From CAYZZA01 sp964482685 (GTDB lineage: Bacteria > Bacillota > Bacilli > Lactobacillales > Carnobacteriaceae_A), in assembly GCA_964482685.1 (NCBI GenBank), contig CAYZZA010000025.1, positions 1-16,729 on the forward strand: a stretch of DNA of 16,729 nucleotides. Reading direction: 5' to 3'. The notes beneath the pieces were generated by a model. It made no database searches and was not told where the DNA came from. It saw only the letters and a list, made by a program, of their open reading frames with translations. Shown in pieces: positions 7,126-13,829 of this stretch; position 1 is the stretch's first letter, and each line of letters starts with the position of its first letter. The translations under genes were made by a program, and so were the position numbers.

Positions 7126-7443
7126 ATGCAAAAATATACGCGCGCTACCCAATTTCCACTGTCCTTGTTGCCAACAAGTTGGTTTGCACCTAAACCACAT
7201 GCCGATTTTGTTGTTCTTCGTCAAATGCCACCTAACCAAATTGAGTATTATTTGTTTCAAGCAAAAGCAAAAAATAAAGCTATTTTGATTCAGCTCAACC
7301 AAAGCAAACAATGTCCAACTTTGCGTGAAGTAAAAGGTCATATTCACTCTCTTTCTTTGGACAATGAAACCTTGATACTTCGTTTCCAAAACATCATTAG
7401 TCTTGTAGATTGTAAGGATATTCGTCACATTCAGCTGTATTAA
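7126..7443 (+). CDS. Hypothetical protein, 105 residues
   Basis: I do not recognise this protein. It begins MQKYTRATQFPLSLLPTS, has no signal peptide or membrane segment, and is mixed polar and hydrophobic with a basic middle (QAKAKNKAILIQLNQSKQ) and a beta-like C-terminal half (HSLSLDNETLILRFQNII). The start is well supported: GGAGGG lies 5 nt before the ATG and a good promoter is just upstream. It is a single-gene unit with its own terminator and is divergent from degV. If the LexA-like box is real, it would be DNA-damage induced. It could also be a small regulatory or adaptor protein; no function is claimed. Confidence 0.75.
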   Translation: MQKYTRATQFPLSLLPTSWFAPKPHADFVVLRQMPPNQIEYYLFQAKAKNKAILIQLNQSKQCPTLREVKGHIHSLSLDNETLILRFQNIISLVDCKDIRHIQLY

Positions 7444-7545
7444 ATACAGCCTGTTCAAAGTGTTCCACTTTTTTCTTTCTTACTCGCTTTTAACTAGGAT
7501 GCCTCTATATAGTAGATTGTGGAATAGATACTCAATTAAACACAC

Positions 7546-7606
7546 AAAGACTCCTCATGAGTAGCCTTCTTTTATAGGCGTTACTTGTGAGAGGAGTCTT
7601 TTTTTT
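7546..7606 (+). terminator. Terminator between the convergent 7126 gene and opuC
   Basis: An 11-bp stem AAAGACTCCTC (7546-7556) with GAGGAGTCTTT (7591-7601), a long loop that can fold further (AGTA-GCC with GGC-TACT), and a run of T on the plus strand. It clearly serves the plus-strand gene. On the minus strand the following tract is only TTTGTGTG, so it may be a weaker terminator for opuCD, whose stop is about 80 nt away. Confidence 0.85.
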
Positions 7607-7649
7607 GCACTGCATTGGTGTGTGTTAATTGAGTTCCTTTTATTGTTTC

Positions 7650-7685
7650 TTTTATGTGTTTCTTCTATATATGTTTTATGTGTTT
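7650..7685. repeat. 12-bp direct repeat next to the opuCD stop
   Basis: TTTTATGTGTTT occurs at 7650-7661 and again at 7674-7685, the second copy reaching into the opuCD stop codon. It is short and low in complexity, and may have arisen by slippage or chance. Confidence 0.4.
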
Positions 7686-8358
7686 ATTTTTTGCTTCGAT
7701 TGTTTGTAGGATCCAGTTTAGCTTCGATCCAACCAAGGGCAAGGTCACTAATAACAGCCATCAAAGCAGTGGGGATTGCACCTGCAAGAATGATTGCGCC
7801 CCCATCGGTTGCGTTTACCCCACGTGTGATAATATCTCCTAATCCACCAGCTCCAATAAAGGTTCCAATGGCCGTGATTCCAATGGCCACAACCAAGGCA
7901 TTACGGATTCCAGCCATAATCACAGAAAGAGCCAACGGCATTTCAATTTTGTAGGTCATTTGCCAAGCGGTCATGCCCATGCCTTTTCCTGCATCCAGTA
8001 AGATCTTGTCGACATTCCGGACACCTGCGTACGTATTTTTTAAAATGGGCAGCAAGGAATAGAGAAATACTGTCCAAATGACGGTGTTAACACCTAATCC
8101 AATGCCAAGCATTAAAATCGAGAGCATCGCTAATGATGGAATTGTTTGAATCACGTTGGCTACACCTATAATCCAACTTGCTAACTTAGCATGTTTAGCA
8201 ATATAGAATCCAATCGGAATTGCGATGATCGCTGCAAACAACACACCGTAAATCGAAATCAAAAAGTGTCTTGTGAATTGTGTCCAAATATAGTAGCCAT
8301 TTGTTTGAAAGTAATAAAGGAGTTGTTCAAATAAACTCAAATCGGCCATATTCGCCAT
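7684..8358 (-). CDS. opuCD: Osmoprotectant ABC transporter, permease
   Basis: Membrane permease of an OpuC-type importer for glycine betaine, carnitine, choline or related solutes. It has 224 residues with five or six membrane helices. The EAA-type loop for contact with the ATPase is DAGKGMGMTAWQMTYKIEMPLALSVIMAG, followed by GAGGLGDII. It is homologous to opuCB of the same operon. The start ATG at 8358 has GGAGG at 10 nt, and that site lies inside the last codons of opuCC (3-nt gap between genes). A second ATG at 8349 would be 19 nt away and is rejected. Last gene of the operon. Exact substrate is unknown. Confidence 0.93.
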   Translation of the reverse strand: MANMADLSLFEQLLYYFQTNGYYIWTQFTRHFLISIYGVLFAAIIAIPIGFYIAKHAKLASWIIGVANVIQTIPSLAMLSILMLGIGLGVNTVIWTVFLYSLLPILKNTYAGVRNVDKILLDAGKGMGMTAWQMTYKIEMPLALSVIMAGIRNALVVAIGITAIGTFIGAGGLGDIITRGVNATDGGAIILAGAIPTALMAVISDLALGWIEAKLDPTNNRSKK

Positions 8359-8361
8359 ATA

Positions 8362-9321
8362 TTACTTGCCTCCTTTTTGTATCTCTATTACAGGTGCTTT
8401 GGTTTCAAAATAATTGTTTTCTTCTAGAAATGTAAGAGCTACATTTTTAGGTTCTTCTAAATTATTGTCTGCAATAAAGTTTAGTTCTTGCATTTTTTCT
8501 GTTGTAATTGTGTCTTCTAGCTTTAAAAGCACATCATTTAACACGGGATATTTTTCTAATATCTCATGTGTAGCTAGCGGGCTTGCGTCATAAGGCGGAA
8601 ACAAGTTTAGGTCGTCTTCTAACACTTTTAAATCATAACTAGAAATACGTCCATCTGTTGAATACCCTAGCACAACGTCCATTTGTCCTGCTTGAAGGGC
8701 ATCATAGACAAGCCCAATTTGCATTGGAACAAATCTATCAAAATCAAACTTGTATGTGTCTAAAAAGCCTTGGTACCCGTCCCCTTTTCGTTCAATCCAC
8801 GAGTTGTCTGCACCTGCTGTTAGCTCTTGGGCAATCGGCTCTAAGTCGCTTACCGTTTCTAAATTATATTCTTCAGCCAATTCTTGTGTCACAAGAAATG
8901 CATACGTATTCGCAAACCCATAACTTGGGTACCATTTTTGATCGAATTGTTTGTCAAATTCTTCAACTACAATGTCAAATGCCACTTTGGGATCGTTCAC
9001 AGGATCCATTTGTAAAGCACCTGTTAAATCGGTTCCTGTATACCGGATGGCACCGATGTCCGCATCCCCTTGAACCACCGCTTGGTGATTGATTGTGGAG
9101 GTTCCTAAATTATTGATTAATTCTGTCGGAATATCCGTATAATGCTTGATCATCTCTTCCACTACAGAACCTATGATTTGAGCTTCTGTACTTGCACCTG
9201 ACGTAATTGCTACCGTGTCTGCGGAAGCTCCACTTCCTAATCCTGGAAGCGTACATCCACTTAAAACAAAGCCTGAAAGAGCGAGGATGATGCTGTGTTT
9301 GATTGTTTTTCTAAAATTCAC
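8362..9321 (-). CDS. opuCC: Osmoprotectant ABC transporter, substrate-binding lipoprotein
   Basis: Extracellular solute-binding protein anchored to the membrane by a lipid. It has 319 residues, with a signal peptide ending in the lipobox LSGC (Cys23 is the expected lipidation site). The mature part is an OpuAC/ProX-type fold, seen in VAITSGASTEAQIIGSVVEE, DIGAIRYTGTDLTG and VLGYSTDGRIS. The start is GTG at 9321 with AGGAGG at 7 nt. It sits between the two permease genes, as in Bacillus and Listeria opuC. Glycine betaine, carnitine or choline are plausible ligands; the sequence alone does not decide. Confidence 0.93.
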   Translation of the reverse strand: MNFRKTIKHSIILALSGFVLSGCTLPGLGSGASADTVAITSGASTEAQIIGSVVEEMIKHYTDIPTELINNLGTSTINHQAVVQGDADIGAIRYTGTDLTGALQMDPVNDPKVAFDIVVEEFDKQFDQKWYPSYGFANTYAFLVTQELAEEYNLETVSDLEPIAQELTAGADNSWIERKGDGYQGFLDTYKFDFDRFVPMQIGLVYDALQAGQMDVVLGYSTDGRISSYDLKVLEDDLNLFPPYDASPLATHEILEKYPVLNDVLLKLEDTITTEKMQELNFIADNNLEEPKNVALTFLEENNYFETKAPVIEIQKGGK

Positions 9322-9337
9322 TTTTTTTCCTCCTTTC

Positions 9338-9973
9338 TCATTCAGCTGTTCTCATGTTACGAGGTGTAACTTTTTTCTCTACTAATCCTAAAAGCCAGTC
9401 CACAAGAAGCGCCAAAAGCGTTACGGGAATTGTTCCTCCGATAATCAATGCTGGAATATAGTTGTTTAGTCCGTTAAAGATAAAGTCACCTAGACCTCCC
9501 GCTCCTATATAAGAAGCGAGTGTAGCCCACGCAATTACATACGTCCCAGACAGACGAATTCCAGCCATAATTACCGGCGCTGCTTGAGGCAGTTCTACTT
9601 TTTGAATCATTTGTAAATCGGTCATCCCCATACCTTTTCCTGCATCAATGAGCGTTGGGTTGACCCCTTTCATGCCGATGTAAGTATTTCGTAAAATCGG
9701 CAATAACGAGTAAACAGATAACGCCACAATCGCTGGCAGTCGCCCAATTCCGATAATCGGAATCATGATGGCGAGTAAAGCAAGTGAAGGAATCGTTTGA
9801 AGGATAGACGTGAAGCCAATGACAAAAGAGGCAGCACGGTCGTATCGTGTTAATAAGATTCCGACTGGAACAGCAATTAAAACACCAAGTCCTAACGCAA
9901 TCCCTGAAATAATTAAATGTTCCCAAATCAGTACCCACATTTGGGATCCGTATTGCTGTAAAAATTCACTCAT
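9338..9973 (-). CDS. opuCB: Osmoprotectant ABC transporter, permease
   Basis: First permease of the OpuC importer, 211 residues with five or six membrane helices. The ATPase-contact loop is DAGKGMGMTDLQMIQKVELPQAAPVIMAG, followed by GAGGLGDFI, closely parallel to OpuCD, and the two probably form a heterodimeric channel. The start ATG has AAGGAG at 8 nt, and that site includes the opuCA stop codon (TAAGGAG). The gene is 12 nt after opuCA and 16 nt before opuCC, so the operon is tight. Confidence 0.93.
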   Translation of the reverse strand: MSEFLQQYGSQMWVLIWEHLIISGIALGLGVLIAVPVGILLTRYDRAASFVIGFTSILQTIPSLALLAIMIPIIGIGRLPAIVALSVYSLLPILRNTYIGMKGVNPTLIDAGKGMGMTDLQMIQKVELPQAAPVIMAGIRLSGTYVIAWATLASYIGAGGLGDFIFNGLNNYIPALIIGGTIPVTLLALLVDWLLGLVEKKVTPRNMRTAE

Positions 9974-9985
9974 ACTGGATTCTCC

Positions 9986-11197
9986 TTACTGATTTTGAGT
10001 TGGTTGTTCAGAACTAATCTTTTCAAATTCCGTTGGTTCTGTTCCTGTTGTTTCAAGAGGACCATTTTGTCCGTCCTCATCATCACCCCAGATAGTGTCA
10101 TACACAACGTCAACCAATGACGCACGTGTAACAAGACCCACAAGTTTTCCAAAATCATCGACAACGGGGATGTTTTTAAAGCCCCTTTTCAACATACGGT
10201 CAATTGTGTCACGCAGCAGTGCTCTTTTTCGAACAAAGTACACTTTGTCTGTCATGATATCACCCACACTAGTGGCTTTTTTCCGATTGTAGTTGATGTC
10301 TTGGAAATCAACTACTCCTTTTAGGTTGCCGTCATCGTCTGTTACAAATAACGTATCAACTCGACGATCACGCATCAACTTGATTGCCTGTTGCAATGAT
10401 TTTCCAGGAGTAACTGAGACAGGGTTTTGGAGCATCACTTGGTCAACCGTTTGAATATGCGGTCTTGACTGAATCAAGCGATCTTCTCCTATGAAATCTT
10501 CGACAAATTTATTAGCTGGATTTGTTAAAATTTCTTCTGGTGTTCCATATTGGATTAATTTTCCTGCTGACATGATGGCGATTTTATCAGCTAATTTTAG
10601 TGCTTCATCCATGTCATGGGTAACAAAAACAACTGTTTTCCCCATTTCTTGTTGAAGTTCTTTCACCAATTCTTGAATTGAGTCACGTGTAATCGGGTCT
10701 AACGCACCGAAAGGCTCATCCATCAAGATGATGTTTTGATCGGCAGCTAGAGCTCGAATAACACCAATCCGTTGCTGTTGTCCGCCGGATAGTTCCTGTG
10801 GATAGCGGTCTAAGAAATCCACAGGCAAATCGACACGTTCCATTAGTTCTTTTGCAACGTTTCTCATTCTTGTTTCATCCCATTTTAACAGTTTTGGGAC
10901 CATGACGATGTTTTCATAGACAGTCATATGCGGCATGAGGCCGGTTTGCTGAATCACGTACCCTATTTTTCTACGCAACTGAACAGCATTTTCTTTCCGG
11001 ATGTCTTTCCCATTTATTTTAATGGTTCCACCTGTGGACTCAATCATGCGGTTAATCATTCTCATTGTCGTTGTTTTCCCACTTCCACTCGTTCCAATGA
11101 TGACCACAAACTCTCCGTCTGCTATCGTAAAGGAAATATCATTGACTGCGACTGTTCCATCGGGATATTTTTTTGACACATTCTTGAACTCTATCAT
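9986..11197 (-). CDS. opuCA: Osmoprotectant ABC transporter, ATPase with CBS domains
   Basis: Energising ATPase of the OpuC importer, 403 residues. Walker A GTSGSGKTT is at 35-43, the signature LSGGQ at 136-140 and Walker B IILMDEP at 156-162. Two C-terminal CBS domains follow (about 255-310 and 318-370), which in this family sense ionic strength or cyclic-di-AMP and gate transport. The tail is short, acidic and Gln-rich. The start ATG has AGAGGTG upstream. It is the first gene of opuCA-CB-CC-CD. Regulation by osmotic state through the CBS pair is known for relatives and inferred here. Confidence 0.96.
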   Translation of the reverse strand: MIEFKNVSKKYPDGTVAVNDISFTIADGEFVVIIGTSGSGKTTTMRMINRMIESTGGTIKINGKDIRKENAVQLRRKIGYVIQQTGLMPHMTVYENIVMVPKLLKWDETRMRNVAKELMERVDLPVDFLDRYPQELSGGQQQRIGVIRALAADQNIILMDEPFGALDPITRDSIQELVKELQQEMGKTVVFVTHDMDEALKLADKIAIMSAGKLIQYGTPEEILTNPANKFVEDFIGEDRLIQSRPHIQTVDQVMLQNPVSVTPGKSLQQAIKLMRDRRVDTLFVTDDDGNLKGVVDFQDINYNRKKATSVGDIMTDKVYFVRKRALLRDTIDRMLKRGFKNIPVVDDFGKLVGLVTRASLVDVVYDTIWGDDEDGQNGPLETTGTEPTEFEKISSEQPTQNQ

Positions 11198-11283
11198 TCC
11201 AACACCTCTATTTTTTTATTTTGTAAGTAATAAACACGCTCGTTAGTTCGTATGCAGACCACAAAACGCACCACTACAACACA

Positions 11284-11313
11284 ATCGTAACATATAATGT
11301 TTCTATGTATCAA
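11284..11313 (-). promoter_or_regulatory. Candidate promoter of the opuC operon
   Basis: On the minus strand TTGATA (11308-11313), an 18-nt spacer and TACGAT (11284-11289) preceded by TGT, an extended -10. The predicted start lies about 80 nt before opuCA. The rest of the 306-nt gap holds only AT-rich sequence and the cls terminator. Confidence 0.4.
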
Positions 11314-11381
11314 ATGTAGTTACTTGAAAGATGTCACTATTCAGCAAAAAAACACACGTTTTTTCTCTAAAATTAACACAA

Positions 11382-11429
11382 AAAAACACATATATAACGA
11401 CAGATTTCTGTCCTTATATATGTGTTTTT
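11382..11429 (-). terminator. Terminator downstream of cls
   Basis: Near-perfect hairpin: a 16-bp outer stem (AAAAACACATATATAA with its complement), one mismatch, then GACAG/CTGTC and a 4-nt loop, 21 bp in all. It lies about 75 nt after the cls stop. T runs flank it on both strands, so it could work both ways and would also shield opuC from read-through. Confidence 0.9.
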
Positions 11430-11503
11430 AAGGGGTCTATTCTTTGCTGTGAAAGCAAATACAGTCTTTTTTAAGATTCAACCTATATCACGCTATTTTA
11501 TTT

Positions 11504-12955
11504 TTATAAGATTGGAGAAAATAACCGACTAAATTTTTGTTTAAATATTTCCCATGTTGAAAAATTCTCAATAATTTCTTCTGTTAACAAGTACGATTTG
11601 GCAACATCTTTATTGAATTGCTGCTCGTGTATCTCTGACAATGTTTTGTTATACATAAAAGCATTGATTTCAAAATTCAATTTAAAACTTCGAATATCAA
11701 AATTAGCTGTCCCAATGGAACAAATCGCACTGTCGATAACCATTGTTTTGGCATGCAAAAACCCAGCATCGTAAATGTATACTTCTGCGCCTTTTCGAAC
11801 CAATTCAGAGACGTAGTACAATGTCGCACGGTAAATAAATGGATGATCCGGTTTATTTGGAATCATAATTCTAACTTGTATATTAGACAAAAGCGCAATT
11901 TCCAAAGATTCAATCACTGATTCATCTGGGACAAAATACGGAGTCTGAATGGAAATTGATTTTTTTGCAGATGTGATCATCTTCAAATATCCTTTTTTAA
12001 TTGCTTGCGTTTCTGTATCCGGTCCACTAGAGACAATCTGAAGTTCCACTTCCCCTTTGCTTTTCATCACTGGAAAGTACTCTTGCGTATAATTCAAAAT
12101 ATGCGATTTAACAGACGCATTCCAATCTTTCAAAAATCTGGTTTGAAGAGGCATCACACCATTTCCTTCTATTCGGATATGCGTGTCTCGCCAATCACCC
12201 ATTTTAGGATACTTGCCTAGGTAGTCGTCGCCAATATTAAACCCGCCAGTGTACCCTATCTTTCCATCTACAATGACAATTTTTCGATGATTACGGTAAT
12301 TAATCCGTAGATTGATCAACTGTCGCCGTGACCCAAAAAACGGCTCTGCTTCCCCGCCTAACGAACGGAGTTTGTCAAAGAAGCGGTGTCTCACTCCACG
12401 TGATCCCAACGGGTCGTAGATAACCAAGACTTCCACACCTAAAGCAGCTCGTTCTTCCAGTGCTCGTAGTACACGTCGCCCAATCTCATCATTTTTAAAA
12501 ATATAGTACGTTACGTGAACATGGTGTTGGGCAGTTTCAATATCGGCAATCATTCGATCAAATTTTTCTTTGCCGTCCACAATCAAATCCACACGATTTC
12601 CTTTTGTTAATACAGCATTGGAACTTTGGAGAAACATGCTGCCCATTTCATTTAAGCGGCTTTTGTCCATATCTTCTTTATCAAACAAGACTTCTTCTTC
12701 AAGGAGTTGTCTTTGTGCGTCAATCAATTGAGCCATACCGATATTTTCTTGTGTTTGAATATCAAATATTTTTTCTTTTGAAATTTTCCTGCCTAAAAAA
12801 ATGTAGATGACAAACCCGATACCTGGCATAAGAATTAAAACCAGTAACCAAGCCCAAGTGGCAGCAATATCTCTTTTTTCTCTAAACACTGTCAAAATAG
12901 CCAACAATGTGTTGAGAAGAAAAAAGAGAGAAAGAGCAGAACTTAGATATACCAT
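11504..12955 (-). CDS. cls: Cardiolipin synthase
   Basis: Membrane enzyme that joins two phosphatidylglycerol molecules into cardiolipin and glycerol. It has 483 residues, the usual length. Two N-terminal membrane helices (about 5-22 and 33-54) are followed by two phospholipase-D HKD motifs: His223-Lys225-Asp230 in NHRKIVIVDGKIGYTGG and His401-Lys403-Asp408 in FLHAKTMVIDSAICSIGTANFD. Both are intact. The start ATG has AGGTGG at 9 nt and a closer AGGTGT. It lies 48 nt after thiT on the same strand with no terminator between them. Confidence 0.95.
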   Translation of the reverse strand: MVYLSSALSLFFLLNTLLAILTVFREKRDIAATWAWLLVLILMPGIGFVIYIFLGRKISKEKIFDIQTQENIGMAQLIDAQRQLLEEEVLFDKEDMDKSRLNEMGSMFLQSSNAVLTKGNRVDLIVDGKEKFDRMIADIETAQHHVHVTYYIFKNDEIGRRVLRALEERAALGVEVLVIYDPLGSRGVRHRFFDKLRSLGGEAEPFFGSRRQLINLRINYRNHRKIVIVDGKIGYTGGFNIGDDYLGKYPKMGDWRDTHIRIEGNGVMPLQTRFLKDWNASVKSHILNYTQEYFPVMKSKGEVELQIVSSGPDTETQAIKKGYLKMITSAKKSISIQTPYFVPDESVIESLEIALLSNIQVRIMIPNKPDHPFIYRATLYYVSELVRKGAEVYIYDAGFLHAKTMVIDSAICSIGTANFDIRSFKLNFEINAFMYNKTLSEIHEQQFNKDVAKSYLLTEEIIENFSTWEIFKQKFSRLFSPIL

Positions 12956-12994
12956 ACACCTACACCACCTTCATCATTCATACACGCTACGCGT

Positions 12995-13024
12995 ATATTA
13001 ACACTAGTTCGAGACTAGAAACAA
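12995..13024 (-). promoter_or_regulatory. Weak candidate promoter for cls
   Basis: On the minus strand TTGTTT (13019-13024), an 18-nt spacer and TAATAT (12995-13000). The spacer holds the palindrome CTAGT-CTCGA-ACTAG (13004-13018), which also contains the thiT stop codon. Without this promoter, cls would depend on transcription through thiT. Confidence 0.3.
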
Positions 13025-13564
13025 TTGCTTTGATTTTATACTTAAAAAGACAAGGACACTTGTTGTGACAACCGCCGTTGCAAGCGCATTGGTGCCATTC
13101 ACAATTAAAGAATACACGATTGGATTCATCCCTTCAGGGGCATATGCCGCGAAAAAGAGAAAGCCGGCAATAAAGTGCCACACGTAGCGCGATACAATCC
13201 CAATCAAGACACTTCCTATAATTTGAAGTCTTGCTTTTTGCTCGCGCCCTGCTTGTAGATTCTCCCGAATCATTGAAGACAGTACACCAGCAGCCCCAAT
13301 GCTTGTATAGGCAATAAAGTATTCAATAAATCCTTGCAGAAGAGTCTGGATTTGAATTCGTCCTACGACAATGTGTAAGACCCCCCATAAGAGCCCAGCA
13401 CCCATTCCTCTAGCCCATCCGCGACGGATAGCGTATAAAACCATTGGAATCATTCCAAGCGAAATGGATAAAAATCCAATTTCGACTTTGATATAAGACA
13501 AGACAATAGCAAGTGCAGCAGAAATAGTTCCTTCAATAAGTGAGACAAGTGATCGATTTGACAA
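13004..13564 (-). CDS. thiT: Thiamine transporter substrate-binding subunit (ECF S component)
   Basis: Membrane S component that binds thiamine and works with a shared ECF energising module encoded elsewhere. It has 186 residues with about six membrane helices. Recognised features are GMIPMVLYAIRRGW (38-50), the acidic EY pair at 81-82, RYVWHFIAG (126-134) and Tyr151/Asn156. By my recollection His130, Tyr151 and Asn156 match Lactococcus ThiT His125, Tyr146 and Asn151, with Phe138 in place of Trp133. The start is TTG at 13564: AGGAGG lies 7 nt upstream and it gives MSNRSLVSLIEG. The longer frame back to 13597 would read through the ribosome-binding site and is rejected. A TPP riboswitch precedes it. 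Confidence 0.93.
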   Translation of the reverse strand: MSNRSLVSLIEGTISAALAIVLSYIKVEIGFLSISLGMIPMVLYAIRRGWARGMGAGLLWGVLHIVVGRIQIQTLLQGFIEYFIAYTSIGAAGVLSSMIRENLQAGREQKARLQIIGSVLIGIVSRYVWHFIAGFLFFAAYAPEGMNPIVYSLIVNGTNALATAVVTTSVLVFLSIKSKQLFLVSN

Positions 13565-13605
13565 AAAAACTCCTCCTAATAGTGAGTACACACACAAAAG
13601 AGGAG
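13563..13605 (-). terminator. Expression-platform hairpin of the TPP riboswitch
   Basis: CTCCTC (13600-13605) pairs with GAGGAG (13570-13575), with U-G and U-A pairs added inside, around a loop of about 24 nt. Seven T (13563-13569) follow at once and run into the TTG start codon. The right arm is the thiT ribosome-binding site, so the same fold could stop transcription and hide the translation start. A competing hairpin GATGC-T7-GCGTC lies just upstream (13607-13623). Confidence 0.7.
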
Positions 13606-13633
13606 CGACGCAAAAAAAGCATCATCTATCCTT

Positions 13634-13720
13634 CACAAATCCCTACGATCGTCTTAACGAACAGGTTCGAAGGGTCAGAATGACAAACATTCTTTCTCAG
13701 CTCAAGGCTCCCCTTTTGTG
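13634..13720 (-). ncRNA. TPP riboswitch (THI box) upstream of thiT
   Basis: Thiamine pyrophosphate aptamer. On the minus strand the order is CACAAA (P1), AGGGGAGCC, the conserved CTGAGA, a variable hairpin (GAATG/CATTC), TGACCCTTCGAACCTG, then CGTAGGGA and TTTGTG closing P1. These are the class hallmarks in the right order. It begins about 80 nt after the rnjB stop and controls thiT, which fits repression by thiamine pyrophosphate. Confidence 0.93.
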
Positions 13721-13730
13721 TAGTTATTCT

Positions 13731-13829
13731 TCAATTTTTATACTTCTTATACTTTTCATCACGTTCTTTTAAATCTATTGCACCAGGTACACGCGTTTGT
13801 TTATTTGCGATTTCTTCTTTTGTTGGCGC
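13731..13829 (-). other. Out-of-frame coding-like tail after rnjB
   Basis: In the +1 frame relative to rnjB, 32 codons run from GCG at 13829 to TGA at 13731. They look strongly coding (KEEIANK, RVPGAIDLKERDEK, a Lys/Tyr-rich end). This frame has a stop just upstream (TAA within GGTAATTATGG) and no start codon, so it is not a gene of its own. It would extend RNase J2 by about 25 residues if one base were removed near the A-rich run at 13808-13825. Natural indel, sequencing error and frameshifting are all possible. Confidence 0.4.

Noticed and set aside
7099..7458. 119-codon frame on the minus strand opposite the orphan gene
   Set aside because: It has no ribosome-binding site or promoter and an unusual Cys/Trp-rich composition, while the plus-strand frame has all expression signals.
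8658..9092. 144-codon plus-strand frame inside opuCC
   Set aside because: It is antisense to a clear lipoprotein gene, has no ribosome-binding site, and a composition rich in His, Gln, Cys and Leu typical of a shadow frame.
9645..9938. 97-codon minus-strand frame inside opuCB
   Set aside because: It overlaps opuCB in another frame and is rich in Cys, Trp and His without any start signals.
11287..11323. GTAAC ... GTTAC dyad over the opuC promoter
   Set aside because: Only five terminal bases per arm match; the interior does not pair, so it is not convincing as an operator.
13565..13597. Upstream extension of thiT to a TTG at 13597
   Set aside because: The extension would translate through the AGGAGG ribosome-binding site and riboswitch platform, and adds residues not found in ThiT proteins.
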